A stretch of 64,000 nucleotides of DNA from Roseivirga sp. GTDB taxonomy: Bacteria > Bacteroidota > Bacteroidia > Cytophagales > Cyclobacteriaceae. Positions within the stretch are counted from its first letter, which is position 1, and every line of letters begins with the position of its first letter. The stretch is taken from the NCBI GenBank assembly GCA_021404565.1, contig JAAWWF010000028.1, positions 62,001 to 126,000 on the forward strand, written 5' to 3'. Below the pieces are notes generated by a model, which saw nothing but the letters and a program-made list of their open reading frames with translations, was not told the DNA's origin and did no database searches. Positions 8,445-16,896 of the stretch are shown here, in pieces. A program made the translations under genes and the position numbers.

Positions 8445-8701
8445 TGCTCTTTTCTAAAATGACAAGTTAAGCCAATTGCAATGGATACTGCAAAAGGATA
8501 TAATGACCTGCACTTTTTGTTCATTAAAATGGCCTCTGAGCTAATCAAACGCAATTATAATAGGTGTTTGTGCCTTCCAGATACTTCAGAGCCTGATGCA
8601 CCTCATATGGCTCCTGTTTAGCCTGAGAATAGTCCGGCTTTGCAAGTATTGCCAACCTGAAAGCCTGTTTTGTCGCTTGATTCGCTAAACATTTGATGAT
8701 T

Positions 8702-9253
8702 ATGAAGAATTGGAAAACCACAACACTCTTAGGAGTAATATTACTGGCCTTCACGAGCCAAAGTGTGAAGGCACAGGCCATTACCGTAAAGGATGCCCTG
8801 GCCGCCTGGGATAAAATGGCCACCATGGTGGTGGAATCCGCCAGGCTCATGCCTGCTGCTGATTTTGACTTCAGCCCTGGAGAGCCTTTGCGAAACTTTG
8901 CTAATCAGCTTAACCATACTACTGCCTCCAATATTGGGTTTGCACAGTCGGTGAAGGCCGGCAGGCCTGATTTTGCCATTCCTGATCGTAACAATCCACC
9001 TCAGGAAAAGGAAGCCGTAATAGACATATTGGAAAAGTCATTCGCCTACTTCCGGGCTGGTCTTGAACATCTGACCGAAAGCGATCTGGAACAAACCGTA
9101 CCCTGGGGGAGGCCCGGTAGTAAAACGCAGATTACCCGTCTCAAAGCCATTCTGATCATTACCAGTCACCTGCAGCGGGAACACGGTAAAACGATGATGT
9201 ACCTCAGAGCCAGAGGGATCGTCCCTGCACCGGCCGGTAGCTGGACGTTTTAA
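8702..9253 (+). CDS. Exported DinB-like protein
   Basis: 183 residues from the ATG at 8702 (MKNWKTTTLLG); in-frame starts at 8693 and 8696 also exist. Residues 1-25 form a signal peptide ending near VKAQA. The rest is a four-helix DinB/YfiT-like bundle. The family usually has three metal-binding histidines; His at NHTTASN and in SHLQREHG near the C-terminus could provide them. DinB-type proteins are mostly cytoplasmic thiol transferases or of unknown role, so an exported version has no clear function. The next gene starts 17 bases downstream on the same strand and is probably co-transcribed. Confidence 0.7.
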   Translation: MKNWKTTTLLGVILLAFTSQSVKAQAITVKDALAAWDKMATMVVESARLMPAADFDFSPGEPLRNFANQLNHTTASNIGFAQSVKAGRPDFAIPDRNNPPQEKEAVIDILEKSFAYFRAGLEHLTESDLEQTVPWGRPGSKTQITRLKAILIITSHLQREHGKTMMYLRARGIVPAPAGSWTF

Positions 9254-9270
9254 ACTGATATTCTGAACCA

Positions 9271-9999
9271 ATGAAGAAAGAACTGAACATACTAGCCACG
9301 CTGGCACTGACACTACTGGTGTCCTGTGGTGCCAGGGCGCAAAAGCCTGAGCCTGTTTATCAGAAGGTACTACCCGCGGATGTTAACCTGATTCCTAATC
9401 GCATAAGTCCTCATAGAGTGACTTATAAAAAAGGAAAGGGAACCATGATTTATGATATGCACAAAGTAAGTAAATGGGGGAGAGAGGTTTATGAACTCGC
9501 CATTTACTTTGGTGATGAAAATGTCACACCCGATCTGATTTATATGGATATGAGTTCTCTCGGTTTTGCCGGCAGGAAACTTCGGATGGATAAGGCAGGC
9601 TATACGCTGGATCTACAGTTTGAGCAGAATACCATGAAAGGGGCCTTGACTCCTCATGAGGGCTCTGACTATGAACATAGAGAGTACAATAGGGTGCATC
9701 CACATCAGGCTTTCGAACCTGCCGTGATTAATTATGCCATTACTGCTTTACCTTTGAAAGAAGGCTATACAGCCTCTATTCCTACTATGGACCTGAATAA
9801 CGGCTCTGAAATCATCTGGGCGAATATCAAGGTAGAGAAACGCGAAAAAGTCAAGATCGGGGGCAGAACCTTCGATACCTGGAAGGTGATATCCAATGGC
9901 ATCAGAAACAAAACCCTGTGGGTAACCACCACAGAACCTTATGTAATTAAGATGAAGACCAGGGGAAACCCCGGCACCTGGGAGCTTGTCGTAGATTAA
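9271..9999 (+). CDS. Lipoprotein-like exported protein of unknown function
   Basis: 242 residues. The N-terminus MKKELNILATLALTLLVSCGA has a charged start, a hydrophobic core and LVSC, which fits a lipobox, so it is probably attached to the outer membrane. The mature part is beta-rich and vaguely like DUF3108 proteins, with EPYVIKMKTRG near the end where such proteins carry a conserved strand. I do not recognise a function. It follows the DinB-like gene by 17 bases and ends 64 bases before a strong bidirectional hairpin. Confidence 0.65.
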   Translation: MKKELNILATLALTLLVSCGARAQKPEPVYQKVLPADVNLIPNRISPHRVTYKKGKGTMIYDMHKVSKWGREVYELAIYFGDENVTPDLIYMDMSSLGFAGRKLRMDKAGYTLDLQFEQNTMKGALTPHEGSDYEHREYNRVHPHQAFEPAVINYAITALPLKEGYTASIPTMDLNNGSEIIWANIKVEKREKVKIGGRTFDTWKVISNGIRNKTLWVTTTEPYVIKMKTRGNPGTWELVVD

Positions 10000-10063
10000 C
10001 GGAGCGCCTTGGATAAGGCCAGAAGAGTATATCAGTTTTTCATGGTTTGTAAACTGATACAAA

Positions 10064-10092
10064 AAGCCCCGACTCGTCAGGAGTCGGGGCTT
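10064..10092 (-). terminator. Bidirectional rho-independent terminator
   Basis: A perfect 12-bp stem (10064-10075 with 10081-10092) and a five-base loop. On the minus strand GGGGCTTTTTG follows the stem, a good T-run for the DUF2911 gene ending at 10118. It also lies downstream of the plus-strand gene ending at 9999. Confidence 0.85.
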
Positions 10093-10117
10093 CATAGATA
10101 CCTGTTATTCAGATGTA

Positions 10118-10969
10118 TTAAAACTTAAGGCTTTCGATCAGTCGGGTGTTCAGTCTCACATAGTCTGGGTTTCCGCCTGCTTCAGCCAGCTTTTTCGATT
10201 CATTGGCGGCAGCTGCGGCATCTTCGTTATAGCCAAGTCTTGCCAGAATTTTTGCTTTGAGATGTATCTCCCAATACTTCTTGTTATCTCCGGAGATCTC
10301 TATGGCTTTCTTAGACCATACCAGTGCCTTCTGATCGTCCTTATGTCCCTCATAGTAGAAAGTGGCGGCCTGAAAATAGTCCGTATCTTTTGCCGTGGTA
10401 CCATCAATCAGATGCTCTTTGATGTAGGCCATTACTTCTGCCTCAGCATCATTTTCAATAGTAAAAACAGCTTTCGTTTTCTCCCACTTCATATTCAGCT
10501 TAGCTGAGTTTAATTTGAAATCAGAAAAACTGACGGTAAAGGTTTCATAGTGACTGCTTGGATGCTTTGTGGGTACATTAAAGCGCAGAAAGTCTTCCGC
10601 AGCATCGTAACCAAGTGATCCCCACCAACTCAGGTTTTTACTCAGTATAATGGTCCATTCATTTTCTCCCGGAATAGAGTAAAGCGCATAATCACCGGCA
10701 GGTACAGGGTTTCCTTCAATCTTTACATCCTGGCTGAAAGAGATTTTGGTAGAAGCATTGGCTCCTGTTCTCCATACCTCTCCAAAGGGAACTAGACGGC
10801 CGAAAACCTTTCTGCCTTTGGCACTGGGGCGTGAGTAGACCACTTTTACATCAGCCAGACCCACGGTACCTTTCAATTCAAAAGTAGGGCTGCCGGGCGG
10901 CATTTTAAGCTGGGCTTGTACACTGAAGGCCGTCAGAATGGCCAGTATTGTTAAAGTAATTCGCTTCAT
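10118..10969 (-). CDS. DUF2911 protein with C-terminal helical extension
   Basis: 283 residues. A signal peptide (about 1-19, ending VQAQ) is followed by a DUF2911 domain (about 25-165). It has the family pattern VKVVYSRPSAKGRKVFG, FGEVWRTGANASTKISF and AGDYALYSIPGENEWTIILSK. Unlike its two neighbours it continues for about 115 residues into a helical TPR-like part that includes ALVWSKKAIEISGDNKKYWE. DUF2911 proteins are exported, common in Bacteroidota and of unknown function. It is the third of three tandem paralogues, and terminators on both sides show each copy is its own transcription unit. Confidence 0.88.
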   Translation of the reverse strand: MKRITLTILAILTAFSVQAQLKMPPGSPTFELKGTVGLADVKVVYSRPSAKGRKVFGRLVPFGEVWRTGANASTKISFSQDVKIEGNPVPAGDYALYSIPGENEWTIILSKNLSWWGSLGYDAAEDFLRFNVPTKHPSSHYETFTVSFSDFKLNSAKLNMKWEKTKAVFTIENDAEAEVMAYIKEHLIDGTTAKDTDYFQAATFYYEGHKDDQKALVWSKKAIEISGDNKKYWEIHLKAKILARLGYNEDAAAAANESKKLAEAGGNPDYVRLNTRLIESLKF

Positions 10970-10999
10970 GGTAGTTTCATTTTATACTTCAAAACTATA

Positions 11000-11034
11000 A
11001 AAAAAGCATCTATAGAAAACTATGGATGCTTTTA
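11000..11034 (-). terminator. Rho-independent terminator of the middle DUF2911 gene
   Basis: On the minus strand AAAAGCATC pairs with GATGCTTTT around a short loop, with an extra CTATAG/CTATGG inner part, followed by a run of Ts. It lies between the stop at 11097 and the next gene start at 10969. Confidence 0.8.
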
Positions 11035-11096
11035 GATTTCGATTCATCAGATTCAAAAGTCCTGCCAAAGCAGTGCTCTGTCCGAATCAAGAATGC

Positions 11097-11636
11097 TTAG
11101 TTAGTCACTTCAATCTTAAACTTCACTGAAGTATTCTCCCAGGCCAGCTCAATGTTGGCATTGTCCTTGGCGTTTTTGTCGAAATCAGTCACGTTGATGG
11201 TGAAAGTTTCGATTTTGGTACCGGAAGTAGCCGGAGTTACTTTGAAAGTGAGAATGTTATTTTTGTCATCTACTCTGAAAGGGTTGGTTTCAGCAGTGTT
11301 GCTATTCAGGATGATGCTCCACTCATTCTTACCGGGAATAGTGAAAAGGTTGTAGTCACCCGCTTTTACTTCATTACCGTTCAATTTCACGTCTTTTGAG
11401 AAAGAGATTACTGTACGGGTATTGGCACCGGTTCTCCATCTTTTTCCAACGGGAGTCAGGGTAGTATACATATCTCTGCCGTCAAGACTCGGGCGTGAGT
11501 ATTCAATTTTCACTTCAGTCAGGCCAACCATCTGGCTGATTTTCTGAAGGGGACTTGGGGCCGCATCTTGTGCTTTAAGGCTGTTTACTGATGCCACAAG
11601 AGTGAGGGCAAGCAGTAGGGTAAAGGTTCTTTTCAT
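11097..11636 (-). CDS. DUF2911 protein
   Basis: 179 residues from the ATG at 11636 (MKRTFTLLLALTL); the frame is open 18 codons further up, but the chosen start gives a clean signal peptide ending at LKAQD. One DUF2911 domain fills the rest: VKIEYSRPSLDGRDMY, VGKRWRTGANTRTVISF and AGDYNLFTIPGKNEWSIIL. It is closest to the neighbour at 11726-12271, sharing the ending ANIELAWENTSVKFKIEVTN, and so probably arose by tandem duplication. Function unknown; the product is periplasmic or secreted. Confidence 0.88.
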   Translation of the reverse strand: MKRTFTLLLALTLVASVNSLKAQDAAPSPLQKISQMVGLTEVKIEYSRPSLDGRDMYTTLTPVGKRWRTGANTRTVISFSKDVKLNGNEVKAGDYNLFTIPGKNEWSIILNSNTAETNPFRVDDKNNILTFKVTPATSGTKIETFTINVTDFDKNAKDNANIELAWENTSVKFKIEVTN

Positions 11637-11670
11637 GGTCGTTGTTATTTCGTAATTGGCGCAAATATAA

Positions 11671-11704
11671 AAAGCCATCACTGAATACAATCAGAGATGG
11701 CTTT
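11671..11704 (-). terminator. Rho-independent terminator of the first DUF2911 gene
   Basis: Arms 11671-11684 and 11691-11704 pair over 14 bases with one mismatch around a six-base loop. On the minus strand the stem is followed by TTTTTATA. It lies just after the stop at 11726. Confidence 0.82.
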
Positions 11705-11725
11705 CAATAATTAAAATAATAGCCC

Positions 11726-12271
11726 TTAGTTAGTCACTTTTACATCGAACTTTACAGAGATATTACCCCAAGCAAGCTCAATATTGGCTTTGTCCTTCGA
11801 GTTTTTATCAAAGTCAGTCATATTAATAGTAAAGGTTTCAACCTCTGTTTTACTGGTTGTGGCTTTGGCTTTAATGCGCAATACGTCAGTCGACTTGTTG
11901 TATTGTGTTCCCCACTTATCAGTTGTACTGTTGAAAATGATGGTCCACTCGCCATTACCAGGAATCGTGAAAAGAGAGTACTGACCTGCCTTCAGGCTCT
12001 GACCTCCTACGGTTACATCTTTGCTGAAGCTGATCAGAGTATTGTTATTGGCACCGGTTCTCCATACCTCTCCATTAGGCTTGTCATTTACCAGTGTACT
12101 TACGTCCCTACCATCAAGACTTGGTCTGTGGTAGACGATTTCCATTTGAGTATTACCAATGGCCTGAGAAACAGTTGCCTTTGGGCTTGCAGCAGGGCCA
12201 CGCTGAGCCATTACTGATTGAACTGTCATTAACAGGCTCATGCTAAAAAGTAGAGTGAATATTTTTTTCAT
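11726..12271 (-). CDS. DUF2911 protein
   Basis: 181 residues with a signal peptide (1-22, ending VMAQ) and one DUF2911 domain: MEIVYHRPSLDGRDVS, NGEVWRTGANNNTLISF and AGQYSLFTIPGNGEWTIIF. It is the first of three tandem minus-strand paralogues and keeps the family's C-terminal block ANIELAWGNISVKFDVKVTN. Divergent from the DNA glycosylase gene, with 118 bases between their starts. The function of the family is not known. Confidence 0.88.
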   Translation of the reverse strand: MKKIFTLLFSMSLLMTVQSVMAQRGPAASPKATVSQAIGNTQMEIVYHRPSLDGRDVSTLVNDKPNGEVWRTGANNNTLISFSKDVTVGGQSLKAGQYSLFTIPGNGEWTIIFNSTTDKWGTQYNKSTDVLRIKAKATTSKTEVETFTINMTDFDKNSKDKANIELAWGNISVKFDVKVTN

Positions 12272-12389
12272 GGAATTTTTGTTTGTTTTAGCCTCTTTTA
12301 CTGAAATGGTCAGAATAGGTTCTGCCTATTTGATGAATGAATCAGATTGAACCGATGTGTACAGCCTTTTATCAGACAAACAACAGCCT

Positions 12390-13010
12390 ATGAAGCTCAA
12401 ACGTGACTTTTACGAACGAACTGATGTGGTCAGCATTGCAAAGGATTTATTGGGCAAAACAATCATTACAAGCATTAACGGGCAATACACAGCTGGCAGG
12501 ATTACAGAACTGGAAGCCTATGCCGGTCGAGATGATAAGGCATGTCATGCGAATGACGGTTTACGCACAAAACGAACAGAAGTGATGTACGGCAGGGGAG
12601 GCATGGCCTACGTATACCTATGCTATGGTATTCATCATTTATTCAATGTAGTCACCAATAGTGAAGGCCTGGCAGATGCGATATTAATCAGAGCAATTGA
12701 ACCCCTGGAAGGTTTGGATATTATGCAGGTCAGAAGAAAGAAGCAAAAGCTGGATAAAACACTCAGTTCCGGGCCGGGTACCTTAAGCGCTGCCCTGGGT
12801 ATTAAAACCAAAATGCATTACGGAACGGACCTATTGGGAGACACTATTTGGATTGACGAGGAGAGGTGCGTGCCAAAAGAAGACATTATCGTCTCTACCA
12901 GAATAGGGGTAGATTATGCCGAAGAGGATGCCCTCAAGCCCTGGCGCTTCTATATCAGAGATTCAAAATGGGTGTCGAAGAAGCTTACAGAGGATAGGGG
13001 AATTGGCTAA
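12390..13010 (+). CDS. mpg: 3-methyladenine DNA glycosylase, AAG/MPG family
   Basis: 206 residues from the ATG at 12390 (MKLKRDFYER); an upstream in-frame ATG at 12357 would add 11 unconvincing residues. The fold signature is clear: VVSIAKDLLGK, RITELEAYAG with the catalytic Glu, CHANDG, the intercalating-tyrosine region MAYVYLCYGIHHLFNVV, and SSGPGTLSAALGI near the C-terminus. The enzyme removes alkylated purines from DNA in base-excision repair. It is a single cytoplasmic gene with no obvious partner and is about the usual length for bacterial members. Confidence 0.95.
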   Translation: MKLKRDFYERTDVVSIAKDLLGKTIITSINGQYTAGRITELEAYAGRDDKACHANDGLRTKRTEVMYGRGGMAYVYLCYGIHHLFNVVTNSEGLADAILIRAIEPLEGLDIMQVRRKKQKLDKTLSSGPGTLSAALGIKTKMHYGTDLLGDTIWIDEERCVPKEDIIVSTRIGVDYAEEDALKPWRFYIRDSKWVSKKLTEDRGIG

Positions 13011-13147
13011 TCGTGATTCTCCAAGCGAGTTCCTAATCCTGTTAGATCCATCACAGAATACATCAGCCGGAAAACTGACGCTGGCAGGCCTGAACCCAAC
13101 AATATCTACCACTCACATAAATCGTTTATAAAAATCTGACTCATAAC

Positions 13148-13181
13148 TTGCAACACTGATGCAAATGCAATAACGTTGCAT
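13148..13181. promoter_or_regulatory. Two adjoining Zur-type palindromes
   Basis: Two 17-bp sites end to end: TTGCAACACTGATGCAA (13148-13164) and ATGCAATAACGTTGCAT (13165-13181). They lie 27 bases before the lipoprotein ATG, where they would block transcription. Similar sites occur at 14707, 14745 and 39988. Binding by the Fur-type protein encoded at 13806-14252 is inferred. Confidence 0.65.
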
Positions 13182-13208
13182 AAACATTCAAGAAAGAGTC
13201 TCATAGAA

Positions 13209-13787
13209 ATGAAAAAATTACTAGAAATTAGATTTAAATGGCTGTTAAGCCTGACGTTGGCAGTACTGGTGATCACGGGTTGTGATTCGGATGATCCGGA
13301 CCCTGTAGATGAGCCAGAACTGATAACAACGATGAACGTCACGTTTACGAATACGGCAGATGCTACTGACGTGGTAACTGCAACGTTCAGAGACCTTGAT
13401 GGTGAAGGTGGTAACGATGGGGTAACCACAAACCCTACACTTTCTGCTAATGCCAGTTACACCGTAACAGTTGAATTCCTGAATGAATCAGACACTCCGG
13501 CCGAAGATATTACGGCAGAAGTAAGAGAAGAAGATGAAGAACATCAGGTGTTTTTCATCAGCGGGGCAAACCTGAATCTCACCTATGCATATGGTGATCA
13601 GGATGCTGACAATAACCCAATCGGACTAACAGGGACTGCGACTATTGGTGCCGCAGGTTCAGGTACACTAGACGTAGTATTAGTACATGAGCCTATGAAG
13701 TCGGCTACAGGAGTGAGTAGTGGAGACATTACGAATGCCGGTGGCGAAGAAGACATCAGAGTACAGTTCACTGTGACTATACAATAA
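13209..13787 (+). CDS. Exported lipoprotein, putative zinc-regulated
   Basis: 192 residues from the ATG at 13209 (MKKLLEIRFKWLL); an upstream ATG at 13176 would overlap the palindromes and is less likely. Lipobox VITGC is followed by an acidic stretch (DSDDPDPVDEPE) and then a beta-sandwich-like body with GTLDVVLVHEP near the end. Proteins of this sort in Bacteroidota often sit beside TonB receptors and Fur/Zur regulators. The function is unknown; metal handling is inferred from the operator and the two genes that follow. The Fur-type gene starts 18 bases downstream. Confidence 0.75.
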   Translation: MKKLLEIRFKWLLSLTLAVLVITGCDSDDPDPVDEPELITTMNVTFTNTADATDVVTATFRDLDGEGGNDGVTTNPTLSANASYTVTVEFLNESDTPAEDITAEVREEDEEHQVFFISGANLNLTYAYGDQDADNNPIGLTGTATIGAAGSGTLDVVLVHEPMKSATGVSSGDITNAGGEEDIRVQFTVTIQ

Positions 13788-13805
13788 GGTTGATATAGTT
13801 TAGTA

Positions 13806-14252
13806 GTGGAGCAGCGGTTGAAATACTCGGAACGAGATGCAAAAGCTGTTTTAGGTAAACACCAACACAAGGCCACCAGGCAGCGTGTTGGTGTTTTACT
13901 TTTACTAATGAACCAGAAAAGGGCCTTTACGCTTAAAAACCTTACAGAGACCTTGTTAGAAACAGTAGACAGAGTGACGATATACCGGGTCTTAAAGTTG
14001 TTTCTAAAGGAGGAAATCATAGGGAAAGCAATGAATGAGAAAGGCCATACCTGCTTTTTCTTTCTCGACCACCTCCCGGAGAACAAACGTACCCAGGCTT
14101 ATCTTGAATGCGAAAATTGTGATCAGGTCTTCGGTCTGCCTGCTTTGCCCGATCAATATTTAAGTAAACTGAATAATTATCAGGCCACTCCTTTGGCCAC
14201 TCTTTTAAAGGGACAATGCCAACGCAGCGAATGTCTCGATCAACTATCCTAA
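13806..14252 (+). CDS. Fur-family regulator, probably Zur
   Basis: 148 residues starting at GTG (13806). A winged-helix domain covers about 20-85 (HKATRQRVGVLLLLMNQKRAF, TVDRVTIYRVLKLFLKEEIIG). The dimer domain keeps two cysteine pairs, ECENC and QCQRSEC, forming the structural zinc site of Fur proteins; GHTCFFFLDH carries regulatory ligands. It lies between a lipoprotein gene under two palindromes and a MerC-like gene, and those palindromes recur before a COG0523 GTPase operon, which makes zinc the likeliest signal. Iron or another metal is not excluded. It is probably autoregulated through the sites at 13148-13181. Confidence 0.85.
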   Translation: MEQRLKYSERDAKAVLGKHQHKATRQRVGVLLLLMNQKRAFTLKNLTETLLETVDRVTIYRVLKLFLKEEIIGKAMNEKGHTCFFFLDHLPENKRTQAYLECENCDQVFGLPALPDQYLSKLNNYQATPLATLLKGQCQRSECLDQLS

Positions 14253-14268
14253 AACCTTTGTAAGTCAA

Positions 14269-14652
14269 ATGCTCAGAGAAGGTGTAAGACCTGCCAGATT
14301 AGATGGTATAGGCACAGTACTCTCTATGGGATGTGCTATTCACTGTCTCATTTTTCCAATTCTAATCTCACTCGGCTCACTGGCCACGGTTGGGGATAGT
14401 CTACATGAAGTAACAGAAATCTCATTCCTGGTACTGACACTGACGATTGGTTTTTGGTCTTTTAGCAGCAGTTTCCCGGTCCATAGAAGACCAGCCCCCC
14501 TGGTCATGGTGATCATAAGTATGCTACTTATTCTGAGCGCCAGGTTCACCGGTATTCATGCGGTTGAAACCACCCTTAGTGTTACAGGAGCAGTTCTTAT
14601 TGCATCAGCTCATATTGTTAATCGCAGGTATTTGAAAAGAGCTTGTAGGTAA
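14269..14652 (+). CDS. MerC-domain small membrane protein
   Basis: 127 residues with four predicted membrane segments. The first has GIGTVLSMGCAIHCLIFPIL, the Cys-x3-Cys-containing helix of MerC-like proteins, which in mercury operons carry metal ions across the membrane. There are no other mer genes here. Being 16 bases downstream of the Fur/Zur-type gene, it is more likely tied to zinc or another metal; that is an inference. The last residues are basic (RRYLKRACR). Confidence 0.82.
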   Translation: MLREGVRPARLDGIGTVLSMGCAIHCLIFPILISLGSLATVGDSLHEVTEISFLVLTLTIGFWSFSSSFPVHRRPAPLVMVIISMLLILSARFTGIHAVETTLSVTGAVLIASAHIVNRRYLKRACR

Positions 14653-14664
14653 ATCTTGCTTTTT

Positions 14665-14680
14665 GTAGCTCTGGAGCTAC
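14665..14680. terminator. Short palindrome after the MerC-like gene
   Basis: GTAGCTC-TG-GAGCTAC, a 7-bp stem 12 bases after the stop. The stem is short and the T-run weak, so this is only a possible terminator separating the regulator genes from the ABC operon. Confidence 0.3.
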
Positions 14681-14706
14681 CGTTTACAAAATTTCACAAC
14701 TCATTT

Positions 14707-14761
14707 ATGCAACGTTGTTGCAGAAGTTAAATGATATGTTGTTTTTGCATCATTGTTGCAA
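14707..14761. promoter_or_regulatory. Two Zur-type palindromes before the ABC operon
   Basis: ATGCAACGTTGTTGCAG at 14707-14723 and TTGCATCATTGTTGCAA at 14745-14761, 38 bases from centre to centre. The second ends 14 bases before the ATPase ATG. Same motif as at 13148-13181 and 39988-40004. Confidence 0.65.
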
Positions 14762-14775
14762 AAAAATAAACATTC

Positions 14776-15474
14776 ATGCTACACACTGAAAACCTGACCA
14801 AAGAATATGATGGTCAGCGTGCCCTGGATAAACTCAACCTTAGTGTTGAGTCCGGTGATATCTATTGCCTGCTTGGTGCAAATGGTGCTGGTAAGTCTAC
14901 TACCATCAACCTGTTTCTCAACTTTATTCAACCTACAGAGGGAAAAGCCATCATTGACTTAATGGATGTAAGCAAAGAACCGCTGAAGACAAAAGAGGTG
15001 ATTGCCTATATACCTGAAAACCTGAATTTGTACGGAGAACTCACCGGGCTGGAAAACCTGGAATACTTTGTAGGACTTTCGGGGAAGAAGTACACCAATG
15101 AGCATCTTTCAGACTATCTCAAAGAGGCAGGACTACAGAATTCGGCTCACCGACAGCGGGTTAAAGGCTACTCAAAAGGTATGCGCCAGAAAGTAGGCAT
15201 TGCTATTGCCCTTGCTAAAAGAGCCAAAGCACTCTTGCTGGATGAGCCTACATCGGGCCTTGACCCAAAGGCCAGCAATGAGTTTTCAGAGCTGTTGGTA
15301 AAATTAAGTAACCAGGGAGTTGCCACACTTATGGCCACACATGATCTGTTTAGGGCCAAAGAAACAGGGACGCATATTGGTATTATGAAGTCAGGAGTGC
15401 TCGTAGAGCAATTTGGGACTGAGGATATCAATCACAGCGACCTGGAAAAACTGTACCTCGCTCACATGAACTAA
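14776..15474 (+). CDS. ABC transporter ATP-binding protein
   Basis: 232 residues. Walker A LGANGAGKSTT (about 34-44), signature region YSKGMRQKVGIA, Walker B ALLLDEPTSGLD and the switch MATHD are all present, so it is an active ATPase of the ABC-2 (CcmA/NatA) type. It starts the operon with two permease genes and a DUF5916 outer-membrane protein. The palindromes directly upstream imply metal-dependent control. In Bacteroidota such ABC-2 sets often accompany TonB receptors for metals; none is present in this window, so the substrate cannot be named. Confidence 0.93.
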   Translation: MLHTENLTKEYDGQRALDKLNLSVESGDIYCLLGANGAGKSTTINLFLNFIQPTEGKAIIDLMDVSKEPLKTKEVIAYIPENLNLYGELTGLENLEYFVGLSGKKYTNEHLSDYLKEAGLQNSAHRQRVKGYSKGMRQKVGIAIALAKRAKALLLDEPTSGLDPKASNEFSELLVKLSNQGVATLMATHDLFRAKETGTHIGIMKSGVLVEQFGTEDINHSDLEKLYLAHMN

Positions 15475-15485
15475 AAACAGCCGTT

Positions 15486-16892
15486 ATGCTCCGTTTATTG
15501 ACTAAAAAAGAATTACAGGAAATACTGCGTTCCGGTCAACTTCGCATTGCCGGGATGATCGTTATGGTATTGACCATCATCGCCATTTTGGTAAGCGCCA
15601 GCTATTATCAATCGATACAGCAACAGCATGAAGAGGCCAGCCACAATGAGCGCAATGTATGGGAGAGCCAGGACGACAAAAACCCTCATAGTGCAGCACA
15701 TTATGGCACCTATGCCTTTAAACCCAAGTATCCTCTTTCCCTGATAGACCAGGGGGTGGATAAGTTTGTTGGAATCTCCATTTTTTTGGAAGCACACAAA
15801 AGAAATGAAGCTCAGTATATGGCAGCGGCTGATCAAACCGGTTTGGCCAGGTTTGGAGAGCTTACACCAGACTTTATATTGCTTTTTATTATTCCTCTGC
15901 TGATCATTCTTATGGGGCATGACAGTTTTACCCGTGAGAAGGAGACGGGAACTCTGAAGCTGATGAAAAGTCAGGGGGTAAGCCTTCGCCTGGTCGCCTT
16001 TGCCAAATGGTTGGGAGTTTTTATCCCGATCACTGTATTGACGCTATGCGTATTCCTGGTGGCCGGAGTTTTACTGGGTACTCTGGGGAATTTCGGTGAG
16101 CTTAGCTGGTCCGGCCTTCTTATTATGATGCTCGTGTATGTTGGCTATTATGCCATTTTCACCTGTATCTCGCTGATCGCTTCATCTCTGTCAAAAACCT
16201 CAGGCATAGCTTTGGTCAGTCTTCTGGCCTTTTGGATTATCAGTTGTCTCGCCATACCCAAGGCGGCCACCAATATTGCTGAACTAGAGCACCCTTATCC
16301 CACTAAACAAGCTTTTGACGAGGCAATTGCACTTGATAAATCCCAGGGACTGGACGGACATGATCCATGGAGTAAAGCCGCCAAGAGGCTGGAGGAAGAG
16401 ACGCTTAAGGCATATAAAGTGTCTAGTCTTGAGGAATTACCATTTAACTACGATGGTTATCGCATGCAAAAAGGAGAGGAGCATGAAGCAGAGATTTATT
16501 TTAAGCACTATCACAAGCTCAAGGATGTACACAATGCACAGACAGGGATCTACAGAAAACTGACTTCCCTTTCTCCTTATCTGCCGGTCCGTTTTCTCTC
16601 CATGTCACTAGCCCATACAGATTATGGTACACACTGGCATTTTTCCGATGCTGCCGAAAACTATCGCATTGAGCTGCAAAAAAACCTGAACAACAACTTC
16701 GCTGATAATTCGACCTATGGTAACTGGGCCTATAAAGCTGATAAGTCCTTATGGGCAGATATTCCGGAATTCTCTTACAGTCCACCTGAACTACAGGATG
16801 TTGTAAAACAGAACAGCCTGAACTTTGCGGCACTTTCTGGCTGGCTTATTATCGCTTTTGCAGGACTCTTTCTTTCCACTAAAAGACTCTGA
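15486..16892 (+). CDS. ABC-2 type permease (DUF3526-like), first subunit
   Basis: 468 residues. One membrane segment near residues 20-40, then a large extracytoplasmic loop (about 41-135), four or five segments (about 135-265), a second large loop (about 270-435) and a last segment at the C-terminus. SFTREKETGTLKLMKSQG is the coupling motif seen in ABC-2 permeases. It starts 11 bases after the ATPase gene and ends 4 bases before the second permease, so the three act as one transporter. The two large loops are typical of the DUF3526 group, whose substrates are unknown. Confidence 0.88.
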   Translation: MLRLLTKKELQEILRSGQLRIAGMIVMVLTIIAILVSASYYQSIQQQHEEASHNERNVWESQDDKNPHSAAHYGTYAFKPKYPLSLIDQGVDKFVGISIFLEAHKRNEAQYMAAADQTGLARFGELTPDFILLFIIPLLIILMGHDSFTREKETGTLKLMKSQGVSLRLVAFAKWLGVFIPITVLTLCVFLVAGVLLGTLGNFGELSWSGLLIMMLVYVGYYAIFTCISLIASSLSKTSGIALVSLLAFWIISCLAIPKAATNIAELEHPYPTKQAFDEAIALDKSQGLDGHDPWSKAAKRLEEETLKAYKVSSLEELPFNYDGYRMQKGEEHEAEIYFKHYHKLKDVHNAQTGIYRKLTSLSPYLPVRFLSMSLAHTDYGTHWHFSDAAENYRIELQKNLNNNFADNSTYGNWAYKADKSLWADIPEFSYSPPELQDVVKQNSLNFAALSGWLIIAFAGLFLSTKRL

Positions 16893-16896
16893 TCTC

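Noticed and set aside
8545-8850. A 101-codon minus-strand open frame upstream of the DinB-like gene
   Set aside because: It lies mostly opposite the DinB-like coding region, has no recognisable domain, and its start would be inside a well-supported gene.
14269-14652. Mercury-resistance locus because of the MerC-like protein
   Set aside because: There is no MerA, MerT, MerP or MerR; the neighbouring Fur-type gene and palindromes suggest zinc or another physiological metal.
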